Origin: Cymbidium sinense
Taxonomy: Eukaryota; Streptophyta; Magnoliopsida; Asparagales; Orchidaceae
Assembly (NCBI GenBank): GCA_021442155.1
Contig: CM038216.1
Coordinates: 91,561,666 to 91,625,665 of the forward strand
Length of the DNA: 64,000 bases
Reading direction: 5' to 3'
The position numbers were made by a program, and so were the translations under genes. Within the stretch, counting starts at the first letter, position 1, and each line of letters starts with the position of its first letter. This document shows positions 48,111-58,700 of the stretch, piece after piece. The notes beneath the pieces were generated by a model that was not told the DNA's origin, did not search any database, and saw only the letters and a program-made list of their open reading frames with translations.

Positions 48111-49219
48111 GGATCATCTACTGTTGAAGGAGATCTCAAGCCATTTATAGTTCATGAGGTTGGCATATATGAGGATGCTCTACTACCTTCAAAATCAACA
48201 AGCCTATTCTCGTGAACTTGGCCAAAGTTTAAAAATAAAAGAGAAAGAAAAGAAAAAAGAAAAAAAGAAAAGAAAGAAAATGAAAAAATAGACTTGGAGG
48301 AGGAAGTGGAGCTTGACATTTGATTCCACCCATAGTTTGTTACTCCATTCGAGCATGGGTAGGATGACGACCTCCAGTAGAGGAAAAGGTAAGTTCAGGC
48401 AGTCTGGGTGGAAAACCTCCTTATTGGCCACCAATGAAGATATGTCCCATGTACTGAAGTATACCGCTATCCATATAGACATAGAATCTAGTTCATAGGA
48501 TGAGTCTTATATGGTTAGCAAACCAGCCAGCTCTTCTCAGTAGTAGATTCCTTTGGAGGTGACACTTGAGCCATATAACGATGAAGACCAGGCTCCAAAG
48601 CAAAGCATAAGTGTATCCAAGTCTATATGTGAATCAGTTAGGGATCGATTGGGAACCTTAGCTCTAACCCTACTTTCCTCTCAAAAAGGTGAGGGTTTGG
48701 TAGTTAAGCCCCTAAGTCATCCACAGTGTGTGAAGACTCGTGAGGTTCTTTTCGGGAGCATCATCCTCAAGTCATGAAGTTGATGTAGAACTTGAGAATG
48801 ATTCATATAAAGATTTAATAGAATTAACTTTTGATGGTACTTTCCTTGTGTTCATAATTTAGCAAAGAAAGGGTTAATCCCACATACTTGGTCAAAGCAT
48901 AAGTCAAACTACTCTGAAAGAATATGGAAGAATAAATGCAAAAGCTCTCAATGTGATGTGGACTAGGATTTGGTACAGTAGGTCCAATCAATGATGATGA
49001 TTATTGCATAGTCAACACCAATCATTTGGAATCTGATAGGTTCTTTTCAAATCACATTAACTCATATGAAGAGCTATGCTTAGAAACTTCAAATGATCCA
49101 GATGATTTTGAAGTCAAAAATGCATCATCAGAGTTCAAAGATGATATCAAGTCAACCATCGATGAGCTCAAAAAATAAACTTAAGAATTGAAGAAGATCC
49201 ACGCCCGATATACATAAGT
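48111..49219 (+). pseudogene. Element C protease-RT linker with purine tract
   Basis: Contains the Lys/Glu-coding purine tract at about 48230-48295, then an open stretch at 48553-48777 (EVTLEPYNDEDQAPKQ, SVRDRLGTLA, KGEGLVVKPLSH) in the same position as 28200-28330 in element B. It has no known catalytic domain. Conservation of the acidic and glycine-rich steps in two diverged copies indicates a translated linker. Confidence 0.55.
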
Positions 49220-49900
49220 TCTTTATTGAATGAAATTGAAACTAATGACTTAGTGATGCCATTGATTGAGATTAAGGACTAGTTTGCATGGAGTTATGAA
49301 GTGATGCTGATTGGCTCCTGATGTAGCAGTCCATAAACTAGAAATAGAGCCTACTGCTCACCCTATCAAGCAAGCTTCTAGATGCATGCGATTAGACAAA
49401 GAACAATAAGTCATTTTTGAAGTCAAGAAATGAATCGATACTAGCTTTATCTGAGAATAAAAATACCCTACCTAGTTAGTCAGCATCATCCCAATTAAGA
49501 AAAAGAATGGCCAAATTCACATATGTGTCAATTTTAGGGATTTAAATAAGGCATGTCCATAAGATGAATTTCCACTACCAATCTCGGAGCTCATGGTAGA
49601 CATTTCCTCATCTCATGAAGTCTTCTCTTTCATGGATGGCTCATCTAGATATATAACCAAATAAAGATGGCCCCTAAAGATGAAAGAAACACTACTTTTA
49701 GAACCCCGATCAAAATATATTTCTATAAGGTCATGCCTCTCAAAAAAATGCGTGCTATATACCGTGGCTATGACTCAAATCTTCAATGAACTCATTCATC
49801 ATCAAGTTGAGTATGTCGATGATCTCATGGTCAAAAGTAGAGAAAGAAAGACCATCTTTTGACTTGAGTGTAGTTTTCAAGTTAATATAATTTAACCTCA
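49220..49900 (+). pseudogene. Element C reverse transcriptase, YVDD intact
   Basis: Same pattern as in B: VHKLEIEP, IKQASRCM, FEVKK, then KKNGQIHICVNFRDLNKACP (with one frameshift), SFMDGSS, and HHQVEYVDDLMVKSRE. The catalytic Tyr-Val-Asp-Asp is at 49812-49823, in a short open frame (49680-49862). Stops at several places elsewhere make the gene inactive. Confidence 0.8.
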
Positions 49901-49999
49901 AAATGAACCCCCAAAAGTGAGCATTCAGAGTAGCTTCAAGAAAATTCTTTGTTTGTTGTTTCAAAAATGGAAATTGATTCAAAGAAGATCAAGGTGATA

Positions 50000-50639
50000 T
50001 TATAAATTTCACCCCCTAAAAGTATAACTCAACTGAGATCATTCTAAGGGTGGTTGGCATATCTAAGACACTTTATATCCAACATATCGAGAAGATGTCA
50101 GCCATTTTTAGCACTTATCAAAAAGGATGCCAAGTTCAAGTGGGATGATAAGTGTGAGCATTCCTTCAAAGACATCAAGCATTACCTGATGATGCCACCA
50201 GTTCTATCAGCCCATATCACGGGCAAGCCGCTCTACTTTACACTACTGTGTTAGATGACTCCTCTGGTACTTTGTTGACCCAAGCCAACAACAAAGGGAA
50301 GGAAAATGCACTCTACCACCTCAGCCATCATCTAATCTCTACTAAGCCTAATTATCTACCCATTGAGAAGCATTTCTTATCTTTAATCTTTGCATCCCAA
50401 AAGCTATAGCACTACATGCTTTCTCATAAGGTGAACTTGATCTCTAGGATCAATCCACTATAGTATCTCATGACAGGCCAATTATTGGACAGCGCATGAC
50501 GGTCCATGATCCTTTCTTTTGACATTACCTTCATACCCCTATGTGCAGTAAAAGGTCAAGTGCTAGCAGATTTCTTAACAACACACCCACTTCCTACTGA
50601 CTCTCTACTTAGTGATGATCACCCCGTTGAACAAATCAT
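50000..50639 (+). pseudogene. Element C Ty3-type RNase H and connection
   Basis: The frame at 50054-50254 reads LRHFISNISRRCQPFLALIK, then DAKFKWDDKCEHSFKDIKHY and PPVLSAHITGKPLYF, the classic Ty3 RT thumb to RNase H transition. Past stops come YLPIEK-like and KLY-like remnants, then the frame at 50506-50712 with CAVKGQVLADFLTTHPLP, the end landmark of this domain in Tat-type elements. Confidence 0.75.
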
Positions 50640-51100
50640 GAACATTGGGATATTAGAATTCACTTGGGAGATGTATTTGATGGTGCCTTCTCAAAGAGGA
50701 GAAGAACCATAATCTATTATTCCTAGAAAGGTAGGGTAAGAATAGTTCTCTTAACTGACCGATGTGATGAGATTCTCATATCATCTCCCAATCCTTGCAT
50801 GAACAATAAGCTAAATATGAGGCTCTAATTTGGAGTTAGACATTACTCTAAGCATCCAAAACATCAACATCTTCTGGGATTCTCATCTAGTGATCAACCA
50901 AATCACTGGGTCCTATAAGGTTATAAATCCCAAGCTCCATCACTACCACAAGTACACCATGGAGTTATTGGCCTAAATCCTAAAGGTTACCATTTATAAG
51001 AATCCTTGAGGAGAGAACATCATAGCGTATGCTTTAGCCAAGCATGCCAAAGAGTTGGCATATCCGAGGATGAGTCCATATCAATAAAGGTCTAACATAG
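50640..51100 (+). pseudogene. Element C second (archaeal-type) RNase H
   Basis: Opens with FTWEMYLMVPSQRGEEP, where the family has W.(M/L)YFDG; a frameshift falls in the DG step. The later LINK...SN.AEYEAL and FGDSQLVINQ-like parts are visible as ISSDLVIN-like pieces near 50885 and a HYHKYTMELL step near 50945. Position and entry motif support the call more than the body does. Confidence 0.5.
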
Positions 51101-51169
51101 ATAAGTATTATCTCTTATTGATATTGAACTCATCAAAAAGTACTCTCTTGAAGGGGATGTTACCATTTT

Positions 51170-51607
51170 TAAGAAAGATGATGAGTTAGATTAGAGGCAA
51201 CCATTTATGGATTACCTAAATAGAGGCAAACTACCTCAAGAGAAGTCCTAAGCACATCAGATGAAGCAGAAAACACTTTCTTACACTCTTGTGGATGGTG
51301 TCTAAACATCTTTTCAATCATATGTGGTTACATTATTTAGACAAGCATGAAGCCCGTAAGATCATGACCGAGGTACAATCGATTATGTGGAGCCAACCAA
51401 TCCAAGATGGAAGCCAAGATAAGAGACTAGGATACTACTAGATTGATGATCAAAGATTGCATGGATATGGTAAGGTGATGCCACCAATGTCAAATATAAG
51501 GTTTATTCCTACACCAACCACCCAACATTTTACATCCTACATTGGCCTCATGGCCATTCGAGTGTTGGGGTACCGACATAGTGGGTTTGATTGATCCTCC
51601 TTCCAAG
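51170..51607 (+). pseudogene. Element C integrase, N-terminal and start of core, cut by gap
   Basis: Remnants of the zinc-binding module (LLHYLDKHEARKIMTE-like near 51335), then LASWPFECWGTDIVG with DPPS at about 51537-51600. The Asp in GTDIVG is the first catalytic Asp of the core. The sequence then enters the N run, so the rest of the core, the C-terminal part and any 3' LTR of element C are not visible. Confidence 0.75.
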
Positions 51608-51707
51608 NNNNNNNNNNNNNNNNNNNNNNNNNNNNNNNNNNNNNNNNNNNNNNNNNNNNNNNNNNNNNNNNNNNNNNNNNNNNNNNNNNNNNNNNNNNNN
51701 NNNNNNN
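51608..51707. other. Assembly gap, 100 N
   Basis: Exactly 100 N, the usual placeholder for a gap of unknown size. Element C integrase lies on the left and GC-rich array DNA on the right, so the true distance and orientation between them are unknown. Any ORF drawn across it is an artefact. Confidence 0.97.
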
Positions 51708-51952
51708 CAGTGATCATGGCTCAGTGGCCTATCCTCAGTGGCTCAGTGGCTCCCAAGCTGGCCAGCCTAGGGCTGGCCTGTGGCCTTGTGTGGGTCAGTG
51801 GCCTGGTGGCTCAGGCCCAGGGTCCTGTGGCCTGCCTGGCCTAGGTCCCAAGCTCATTTTAGGGTCATGGCTGCCTTTGGTTCAAAGCTCCAGTCAATAG
51901 GGCCTTGTGGCTCAGATCTTGGCTCAGATCTGCCTGTGGCTCAGATCTGGGC
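51708..51952 (+). repeat. GC-rich CAGTGGCC/GGCTCAG patch
   Basis: Recurrent words GGCTCAGTGGC, GGCCTGGTGGCTCAGGCCCAGGG and TGGCTCAGATCT, split by substitutions. The wording is the same as the patches at 9140-9420 and 13588-13725. It passes directly into box J8 and then T-rich array, as the others do. No coding evidence; the ORFs here continue from composition. Confidence 0.65.
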
Positions 51953-51972
51953 TTTTCAAAATCAAGCAAACC
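51953..51972 (+). repeat. Junction box J8 (type B)
   Basis: TTTTCAAAATCAAGCAAACC, close to J6 (CTTTAAAACCAAGCAAACCT). Confidence 0.6.
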
Positions 51973-52994
51973 CAAGTGTCTCGTTTAGCTCATTTATTTA
52001 TTCACATTGTTATTTGGTTTATTTTTTTTATTTTATTTACTTTAATTAATTTATTTTGCTCATTTATTTTAGTTTTATTTTATTATTTTTTTTTTTTAGT
52101 TTGTCAGATTATGTTTATTTTCTTTTAGTCCACTTTTAATTTTATTTTATTTTAATCTTAGGTTTATTTTTTATTTTAGTTTAGATTTATATTTTATTTT
52201 TTTTGTGCCTGTTTTAGATTTTTTTTTTGTATTTTATGTGCTTATGTTTAGCTTTAGGTTTATTATTTTTTTGTTTTATTTTATTTTATTTAGTTTATGG
52301 TTTAGTTTACATTTTGTTTAGTTTAGGTTTTATTTACTTTAGCAGTATAGTTTATTTTATTTTATTATTTTATTTTATTTTGGTTTTTTTTTTTAGCTTT
52401 AGTTTTTATTTCATTTTATTTTATTTTTAAGTTTTTAGGTTTTACCTTTATTTTGTTTTATTTATGTTATTTTGTTTTTGGTTTTATTTTACCTTAGTTT
52501 TAGTTTATTTATGTTTCTTGTTTATTTTATTTTGAAGTTTAATTTAGATTTTATTATTTTAGCTTATTTTAATTAATTTTTTACTTTTTGGTTTATGTTT
52601 TTTAGTTTAAATTTTTATTTTATTTTATTTTATTAATTGTTTAGGTTTAGGTTTTTTTATATATTTTATTTTTAGCTTTTATTTACTGCTAGTTTTATTT
52701 TTTTGGGTTTGGGTTTAGGGTTTAGGTTTTAAGCTAGGTTTTGTGTTTAGGGTTTATGGTTGGATTTAGGTTTAGGGTTTAGTGTTTAGTGTTTTAAGAT
52801 TTAGTTAGGTTTGTTAGGTTGGGGTGGTATTAGGGTTTTTTTTTTAAAAAAAATTAAGTAAACTAATATTTTTATTTAGTTTATTTAGTTTCTTGATTTT
52901 ATTTTAGTTTATTTTATTTTTATTTTTATTTAGTTTAGGTTTTTATTTTAGTTTATTTTGTGTTTAGATTTATTTTAGTTTAGTTTTATTTTAA
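51973..52994 (+). repeat. Telomere-like array, TTTATTTTA strand on +
   Basis: T-rich to about 52705, TTTAGGG-rich at 52706-52835, box J9, then T-rich to 52994. Ends at the strand switch. Confidence 0.85.
52836..52867 (+). repeat. Junction box J9 (type A)
   Basis: A T9-A8 step, then TTAAGTAAACTAAT. T-rich array follows. The mirror-image box is J10 at 53274. Confidence 0.65.
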
Positions 52995-53007
52995 GTTAAA
53001 ATAAAAC
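52983..53007. repeat. Strand-switch point: perfect 12-bp inverted repeat
   Basis: GTTTTATTTTAA, one G at 52995, then TTAAAATAAAAC. To the left the TTTAGG/TTTATT strand is on +; to the right the CCTAAA/AATAAA strand is on +. The arms continue as an imperfect inverted repeat out to boxes J9 and J10. Confidence 0.8.
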
Positions 53008-53273
53008 CTAAAACATAAACCTAACAAAAGAAAATAAAACCTAAACCTAAACCTAAACCTAAAGCTAAAAATAAAAAATAAAACCTAAACCTAAAAAATA
53101 AAATAAAAATAAAACTCAACTAAAAAATAAACCTAAACTTGAACCTAAACCTAAAAAATAAACTAAAATAAAAACCTAAACTAAAATATATAACCTAAAC
53201 TAAATAAAAATTAAACATAAACATAAATAAAAATAAAAATGTAAAATATACTAAAATAAATTAACCTAAACCT

Positions 53274-53293
53274 ATTAGTTTACTTAATTTTTT
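53274..53293 (-). repeat. Junction box J10 (type A, inverted)
   Basis: ATTAGTTTACTTAATTTTTT on +, the complement of the J9 core. A-rich array on the left, CCCTAAA-rich on the right. Confidence 0.65.
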
Positions 53294-54185
53294 TTTAAAA
53301 ACTCTAAACCTTAGAAAAACCCTAAACCCAAAACCCTAAAAACTCTAAATCCTAAAGCCTAAACACTAAACCCTAAACCCTAAACCCTAGCCCCTAACCC
53401 TAAACACTAAACCCTAAAACCCAAAACCCAAAACCTTAAACCTTAAACCATAAAAACCTAAAAATCTAAACCTAAATTAAATAAAACCTAAAAATAAAAT
53501 ATATGAAAAAACCTAAACCTAAATAAAATAATGAAATAAAATAAAATAAAAACTTAAACAAAAATCTAAACTTAAACTTAAAAATAAAAAAATAAACTAA
53601 TAAAAATAGACTAAAATAAAATAAATAAAGACCTAAACTAAACATAAAAATAAATTTAACCTAAGAATAAAAAACCTAAACAAAATAAAAACCAAATAAA
53701 CCAAAAATAAAATAAAAAATAATTAAAAACTTAAACCTAAAATATAAACCTAAAAAAAAAAAAAAAAACCTATACCTTAAACTAAAAAATAGAAACCTAA
53801 ACCTAAAATTAAAATAAAATAAACAAAATAAGATAAACCTAAACATAAACTAAAATAAATAAAACCTTAGCCTTAAATAAACTAAACCTAAACCATAAAC
53901 TAAACTAAAAGCAAACCTATACCTACACTAAAAATATAAAACCTAAAAATAAACCTAAAATAAAAACATAAAACCTAAACCTAAATCTAAAAAGTATACA
54001 TAAACCTAAAAAATAAAATAAAAATAAAACTAAACTGAAAAATAAACATAATCTTAAACCTAAACCTAAACCTAAAAGATAAGCTAAAATGAACAACCTA
54101 AATTAAAATAAATAAACTAAACTAAATAAAAGTATAAAATAAAATTAAATAAAATTATAAAATAAACTAAATAAACCTAAACCTA

Positions 54186-54205
54186 CTGGTTTACTTACTT
54201 TTAAA
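54186..54205 (-). repeat. Junction box J11 (type A, inverted)
   Basis: CTGGTTTACTTACTTTTAAA on +. It again divides A-rich from CCTAAA-rich array. Confidence 0.55.
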
Positions 54206-54859
54206 ACCTAAATAAAAACCTAAACACTAAACTAAACCCAAACCTAAATCCCTAAACCCTAAAACTAAAACCTAAACTTACTAACTTAAACTTAAACCTA
54301 AACCCTAAGCCAAACCTAAACTAAACCTAAACCTAAACCTAAACCCTAAATCTCAACCTAAACCTAAAACCCTAAACCTAAACCTAAACTAAAACTCAAC
54401 TTAAACCTAAAATCACCTTAAACTAAAACCTAAACTCCTAAACTAATCCACCTAACTCAACCTAACCTAAACCTAAACCTAAACCTAAACTAAAACTAAA
54501 ACTATAAACCTAAAGCTAAACTAAACCCTAAACACTAAACTAAACTCTAACCTAAATAATAAACCTAAAACCTTAAACCTAAAACCTAAACTAAACTAAA
54601 CTTAAAATCCTAAACCTAAACTCTAAAAAACCTAACTTAAATTAAACTTAAACCTAAAACCTAAAACTTAAACCTAAACCCTAAACCTAAACCTAAAACT
54701 AAAGCTAAATATAAACCTAAACCTAAACATAAAACCTAAACTTAAACCTAAACCTAAACCTAAACTAAACCTAAACTAAACCCTAAACCCTAAACTAAAC
54801 TAAACCTAAACCTAAACCCTACACTAAACTCTAGAAACCTAAACCCAAAGTAATCCTAG

Positions 54860-56427
54860 TTCTCATGAGCTATGATGATTTAATTTTCCTTCTGTATCTC
54901 TCTCACATTTTGGTGGATCCTTCATCATTCTCGACCATTTTATGGAGCCTTTTGAATATCTGGCCGCTCACATGATGTGTCTCTTCTGAATATGGCTGTG
55001 GTGACCTTGAACCCATGGACTACATCTCCCAATTTGGATGATCCGACTAGGGCATCCAATTTTATGGGGATTCCTGAACCCAATGCCATACCTGCTATTA
55101 AATCCTTTAAGGATGCACTTTTTGGTAAGAGCTCTACCATATTTGACTTAGTGAATATGATTTTGACTTCATTTTGAGGTATGCCTGTGATCATGAGTTT
55201 GTATCATGATGTCAAAAAGCTTACAAAACCTTTTGAATTTACTTTAGTTGGAAAATTTGCATTACCAAATTTGGAAAACTTTATCCTTTAAACTTTAAGG
55301 TGCTTTCTATTGGCTTGATCAATCCAAGACATATTCCATTCAACTTATGAATGATTTGGATTATTCAAGGGTTTTCATGTCGATCTTATTTTATCTTTAA
55401 CTATCAAATGCATTTGTTAAAGTGGTCTCCTTTTGATATAAAGGATGAATAACCTATTATTCCTATCCGTTAGCTCTTCCAAACATAAGAATCCATTATG
55501 TTACCCACCAAATTTTATTTATTGTTGAGGCTCTTTTGGTCACCATGCCAAATCGACAGTGACAGATCCTCCGCTTATAATGGTTGAACTTGACAAATTT
55601 GAAAACATACTAAGGAGGTTTGGATTTGATCTAAAAGTTTGGTTATTTACATAAGGTCAATTTAAAAATTTTTTGGTTTTCTTCTCCGCAAGATACATGG
55701 TCATGATAATTGAGTGTTTGTTCTTTATGCATCTTAAAAGAAAATTTTGAATGATCATAACTTGAAATTAGCTTCTAAAGTTAATAAATCTATTTATATG
55801 CCTAAAAATAACTTAAGTGTTGATATTAGGTCAGACTCTTTGGAATCTTCTGATGTTCCTAAAATTATTGATTCTGCTTCTCATTTTGACCATGACAAAG
55901 GTACTAATAATTTTGAAAAAGATGGTTTTCCCAACAACCTTTCTTTACATGAGAATATGCCTATTATGGATAATTCCAAATTCAAAGAGGCTGAAAAAAT
56001 GATGATTCATTCTCTAATGAGTCTATTCCTGCTTCTTTGCTGACATTAATTGATGAGAATGAGGATTTAAATGATAACCGAATGTGGCTAAAATTCTTTA
56101 GCAAAATACTGATTCTAACATTGGTAATTATGCTTTAAATGGTATAATATCTTTAATATCTTCTCCTTCCCCTAATTTTAAGATTGATCTTCATTCTTAT
56201 CCCACTTTTCAACAAAATGCTAATTTGGAAAAGGGGAAGTTGTGATTAGAGATGTTCTTGCTAGTCCTTATCCTATTAATAATATTTCTAATCAATCTCT
56301 ATCTGATGGTGACACTTTGGATAAAAACAAAAATTCTAAACTATCCTTAAAAAAAACTAAAGCCTCTAAGATGAAACCTCCTATTTTTTTCAAATTTACT
56401 AGATCTCGATCCTCTTCACATAAATAA
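54860..56427 (+). pseudogene. LINE ORF1, nucleic-acid-binding protein with DUF4283-like region, broken
   Basis: Readable pieces in order: PWTTSPNLDDPTRASNF, KSFKDALFGKSSTIFDL, then KPFEFTLVGKFALPNLE (the (Y/F)SLVGKF..P entry of DUF4283, typical of plant LINE ORF1), a WSPF step near 55420, and IHYVTHQILFIVEALL. The C-terminal half is Ser/Asp/Asn-rich, with a Lys-rich end (KKTKASKMKPP, FKFTRSRSSSHK) and stop at 56425-56427. At least two frameshifts and several stops occur. The usual CCHC knuckle is not recognisable. The protein would bind LINE RNA. Confidence 0.6.
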
Positions 56428-56520
56428 TGTGTTGTTTCACTTTTTTTCTTAGAAGAGGATTTGTTATTCTTTCTCTTTCTCTTTATTATTATCCTTTAAT
56501 TTTGTTTTACAATTTTCTTT

Positions 56521-57120
56521 ATGTTTAATTTTTTTATTTGGAATATTAGAGGGATTGGTACCCTCACTATTCATAATCATATTAGAAATCTATGTAAAAT
56601 TAATAATATCTCTTTACTTATCATTATTGAACCTCTTATACATGTTGATAAAATCAATCATATTACTAGAATACTTGGCTTTAGGAATTTTTTCTCTAAC
56701 ATCTGTAATAAAATTTGGTTCTTTTGGAATAGCTTCTTAAATGTTTTAATTTTAGATGATCTACAACAAGTTGTCAATGCTAAAATTTCTTTTGGTGACT
56801 CTTGTGTGTTGGGCTCTTTTATTTATGCTTCTTTCAATAGAGCTGGTCGAAATGTTCTTTGAGAGAATTTGAGAAGTTTTGCTCTTTATGTTAACAAACC
56901 TTGGTTGGTTGGGGGGGATTTCAACACTATTATGTATTCTTCTAAAGAAGGAGTGGTTGCTCGCCTAATATTCATTATGAAGAATTTTCTGATTGCAATC
57001 TTTTTTTATTACATTGGTTCTTAAGAATCTTTTCAACTCTCATTGATTAATTAATGGCCTCTTACCTGCTGACCATTTTAGTAAAACTTTATCTGATCAT
57101 GCCACACTTTTGGTTTATGT
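56521..57120 (+). pseudogene. LINE AP-endonuclease domain
   Basis: WNIRG at about residue 7, the catalytic Glu in LLIIIEPL near residue 38, GSFIYASFNRAGRN (the T-x-Y-A....R step), and GGDFNTIMYSSKEG at about 56911-56950 in the same frame after one stop. The SDH end motif appears as LSDHATLLV near 57090-57110 in another frame. Key catalytic positions Asn, Glu, and Asp-Asn of GDFN are kept. The target preference of this domain is of interest given where the copies lie. Confidence 0.75.
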
Positions 57121-57849
57121 TAAAGAAAACTCTAAAATATTAAACATCTCACCTCTTGTAATTTTAAAATATGTATATTCAAGATCTAGATTTTCTTAAA
57201 GACATGGCCATAATTGGATTGCCTTACACCCTAATAATTTGATTAGGGTATGAATAGATTATGGTTTAAGCTTAAAAGCTCAATAAAATTTGGTTTGGTG
57301 GAACAAACATTATTTTAAAATCTTTGCTAATATAAAAACATGGAACTTTTGGTTTGTGAACTTGAAAATGTTATTTTATTGACTCTTCTAAGCTTAAAGA
57401 TTTGAATGAAGCTAAAGATAAACCGTTAATTATCAAAATATGGAAGAGACCTATTGGCAAAAAAAAGATGCTAATAAACATATTAGATGGGGATAAATAC
57501 TAGGTATTTTTATGCTTTATTTATTAAAAGTGAGGTTTAAATTATATCCAAAAAATGAAAAATGATATTGAGATTGGATTATTGATATTAATGTTATTAT
57601 AGATTATGTTATTAACCACTTTAGAAATATGCTTAATAAAATCCACTCTTATGAAGCTATTTCTAATTCACATTTGATCCCCTCTATTACCAATGATGAT
57701 AATCATTAGCTTACTAGGTTGCCTACCAAGATGAGATTGGTAAAGTTCTCAATAGCATGAACATTGATTTCATTGTGAGGGTTATACTACTCAATTTTTT
57801 CAAAATTGGTCTATTATTAAGCATGACTTAATTGATGCTATTGTTGATT

Positions 57850-58700
57850 TTTATTGGTAATTCTCCTTAAATATTTTTCAAGCACTTCCATTATTCTCAT
57901 ACCTAAAAAAGATAATCTAGATTCTTGGAGTGATTTTAGACCTATTAGTCTTTACACTTTCTTTAATAAATTGATTTCTAAAATTCTTACTAATAGACTT
58001 AGTCCTTTACTTCAAAAAATTATCTCTCTCAACCAAACTAGTTTTGTTAGAAAGAGATCTATATCTGATAACATTCTTCTTGCTCAAGAGCTTATTCATG
58101 ATTTTTATGTTCCAACTAGAGGTGGTAACATCCTTTTTAAATTAGATATTTCTAAAGCCTTTGATAATATCTCTTAAGATTTCCTTTTAAATATCTTGCA
58201 TTTATTTGGTTTCTCTGATAATTTCATTAACCTTATTAAAAACTAAATTAATAATGCCTAGTTTTCAATTCATCGCAATGGGAAGCTTTAGGCTTCTTTC
58301 CTTTTTTCATGGATTGAGACAAGGAGATCCTTTATCCCTTTTTTTTATTATTACTGGAATACCTATCTAGGAGTTTAAATGATTTATTCAATAACAACCC
58401 TAGCATGTACTTTAGAACTCTTGGTGGTATCCCTGTTTCTCATCTTAGCTTTATTGATGATTTCATTATCTTTATAATGCTTCTTTTCATCATATCAAAA
58501 GACTTAAGAAATTTTTAAATAATTTTGGTAGAGAAAGTGGTATTTCTATTAATGAAAGCAAGAGCTACTTTATTATCTCCTCTAAAATTTCTAATAATAA
58601 AGTCAATCATATCTTGAGAATCATTAACTTTAAACACCAGCAACTCCCTATTAAATATATGAGTTCTCCTCTTCTAAAAAGTCAAAAAAGATCCCATATT
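57850..58700 (+). pseudogene. LINE reverse transcriptase domain
   Basis: IILIPKKDN, DFRPISLYTFFNKLISKIL, NRLSPLLQKIISLNQTSFV, RSISDNILLAQELIHDF and LFKLDISKAFDNIS lie in a single frame (57854-58177); LDISKAFD holds the first catalytic Asp. Then GLRQGDPLS-like remnants near 58310 and, at 58450-58461, FIDD in the context GGIPVSHLSFIDDFI, the (F/Y)ADD catalytic box with Ala changed to Ile and both Asp kept. Confidence 0.85.

Larger units (their letters stand above)
47940..51607 (+). mobile_element. Element C: Tat-like protease-to-integrase fragment
   Basis: A third family member on the + strand. It is collinear with 27560-31060 of element B and starts abruptly inside the protease coding region next to the end of LTR-A. 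It is cut at its right end by the assembly gap, inside the integrase core. It carries the same domain order as B and is better preserved at several motifs ([31 protein letters not shown]). Confidence 0.85.
52996..54845 (-). repeat. Telomere-like array, CCTAAA strand on +
   Basis: A-rich AAATAAAACC to about 53270, box J10, CCCTAAA-rich to about 53465, A-rich to about 54180, box J11, then CCCTAAA/CCTAAA-rich to the start of the LINE. The order of blocks is the mirror image of the left arrays. No gene seen. Confidence 0.85.

Noticed and set aside
51490..51844. ORFs running through the N gap
   Set aside because: The frame across 100 N is meaningless; only the left part (integrase WPFECWGTDIVG) is real coding sequence.
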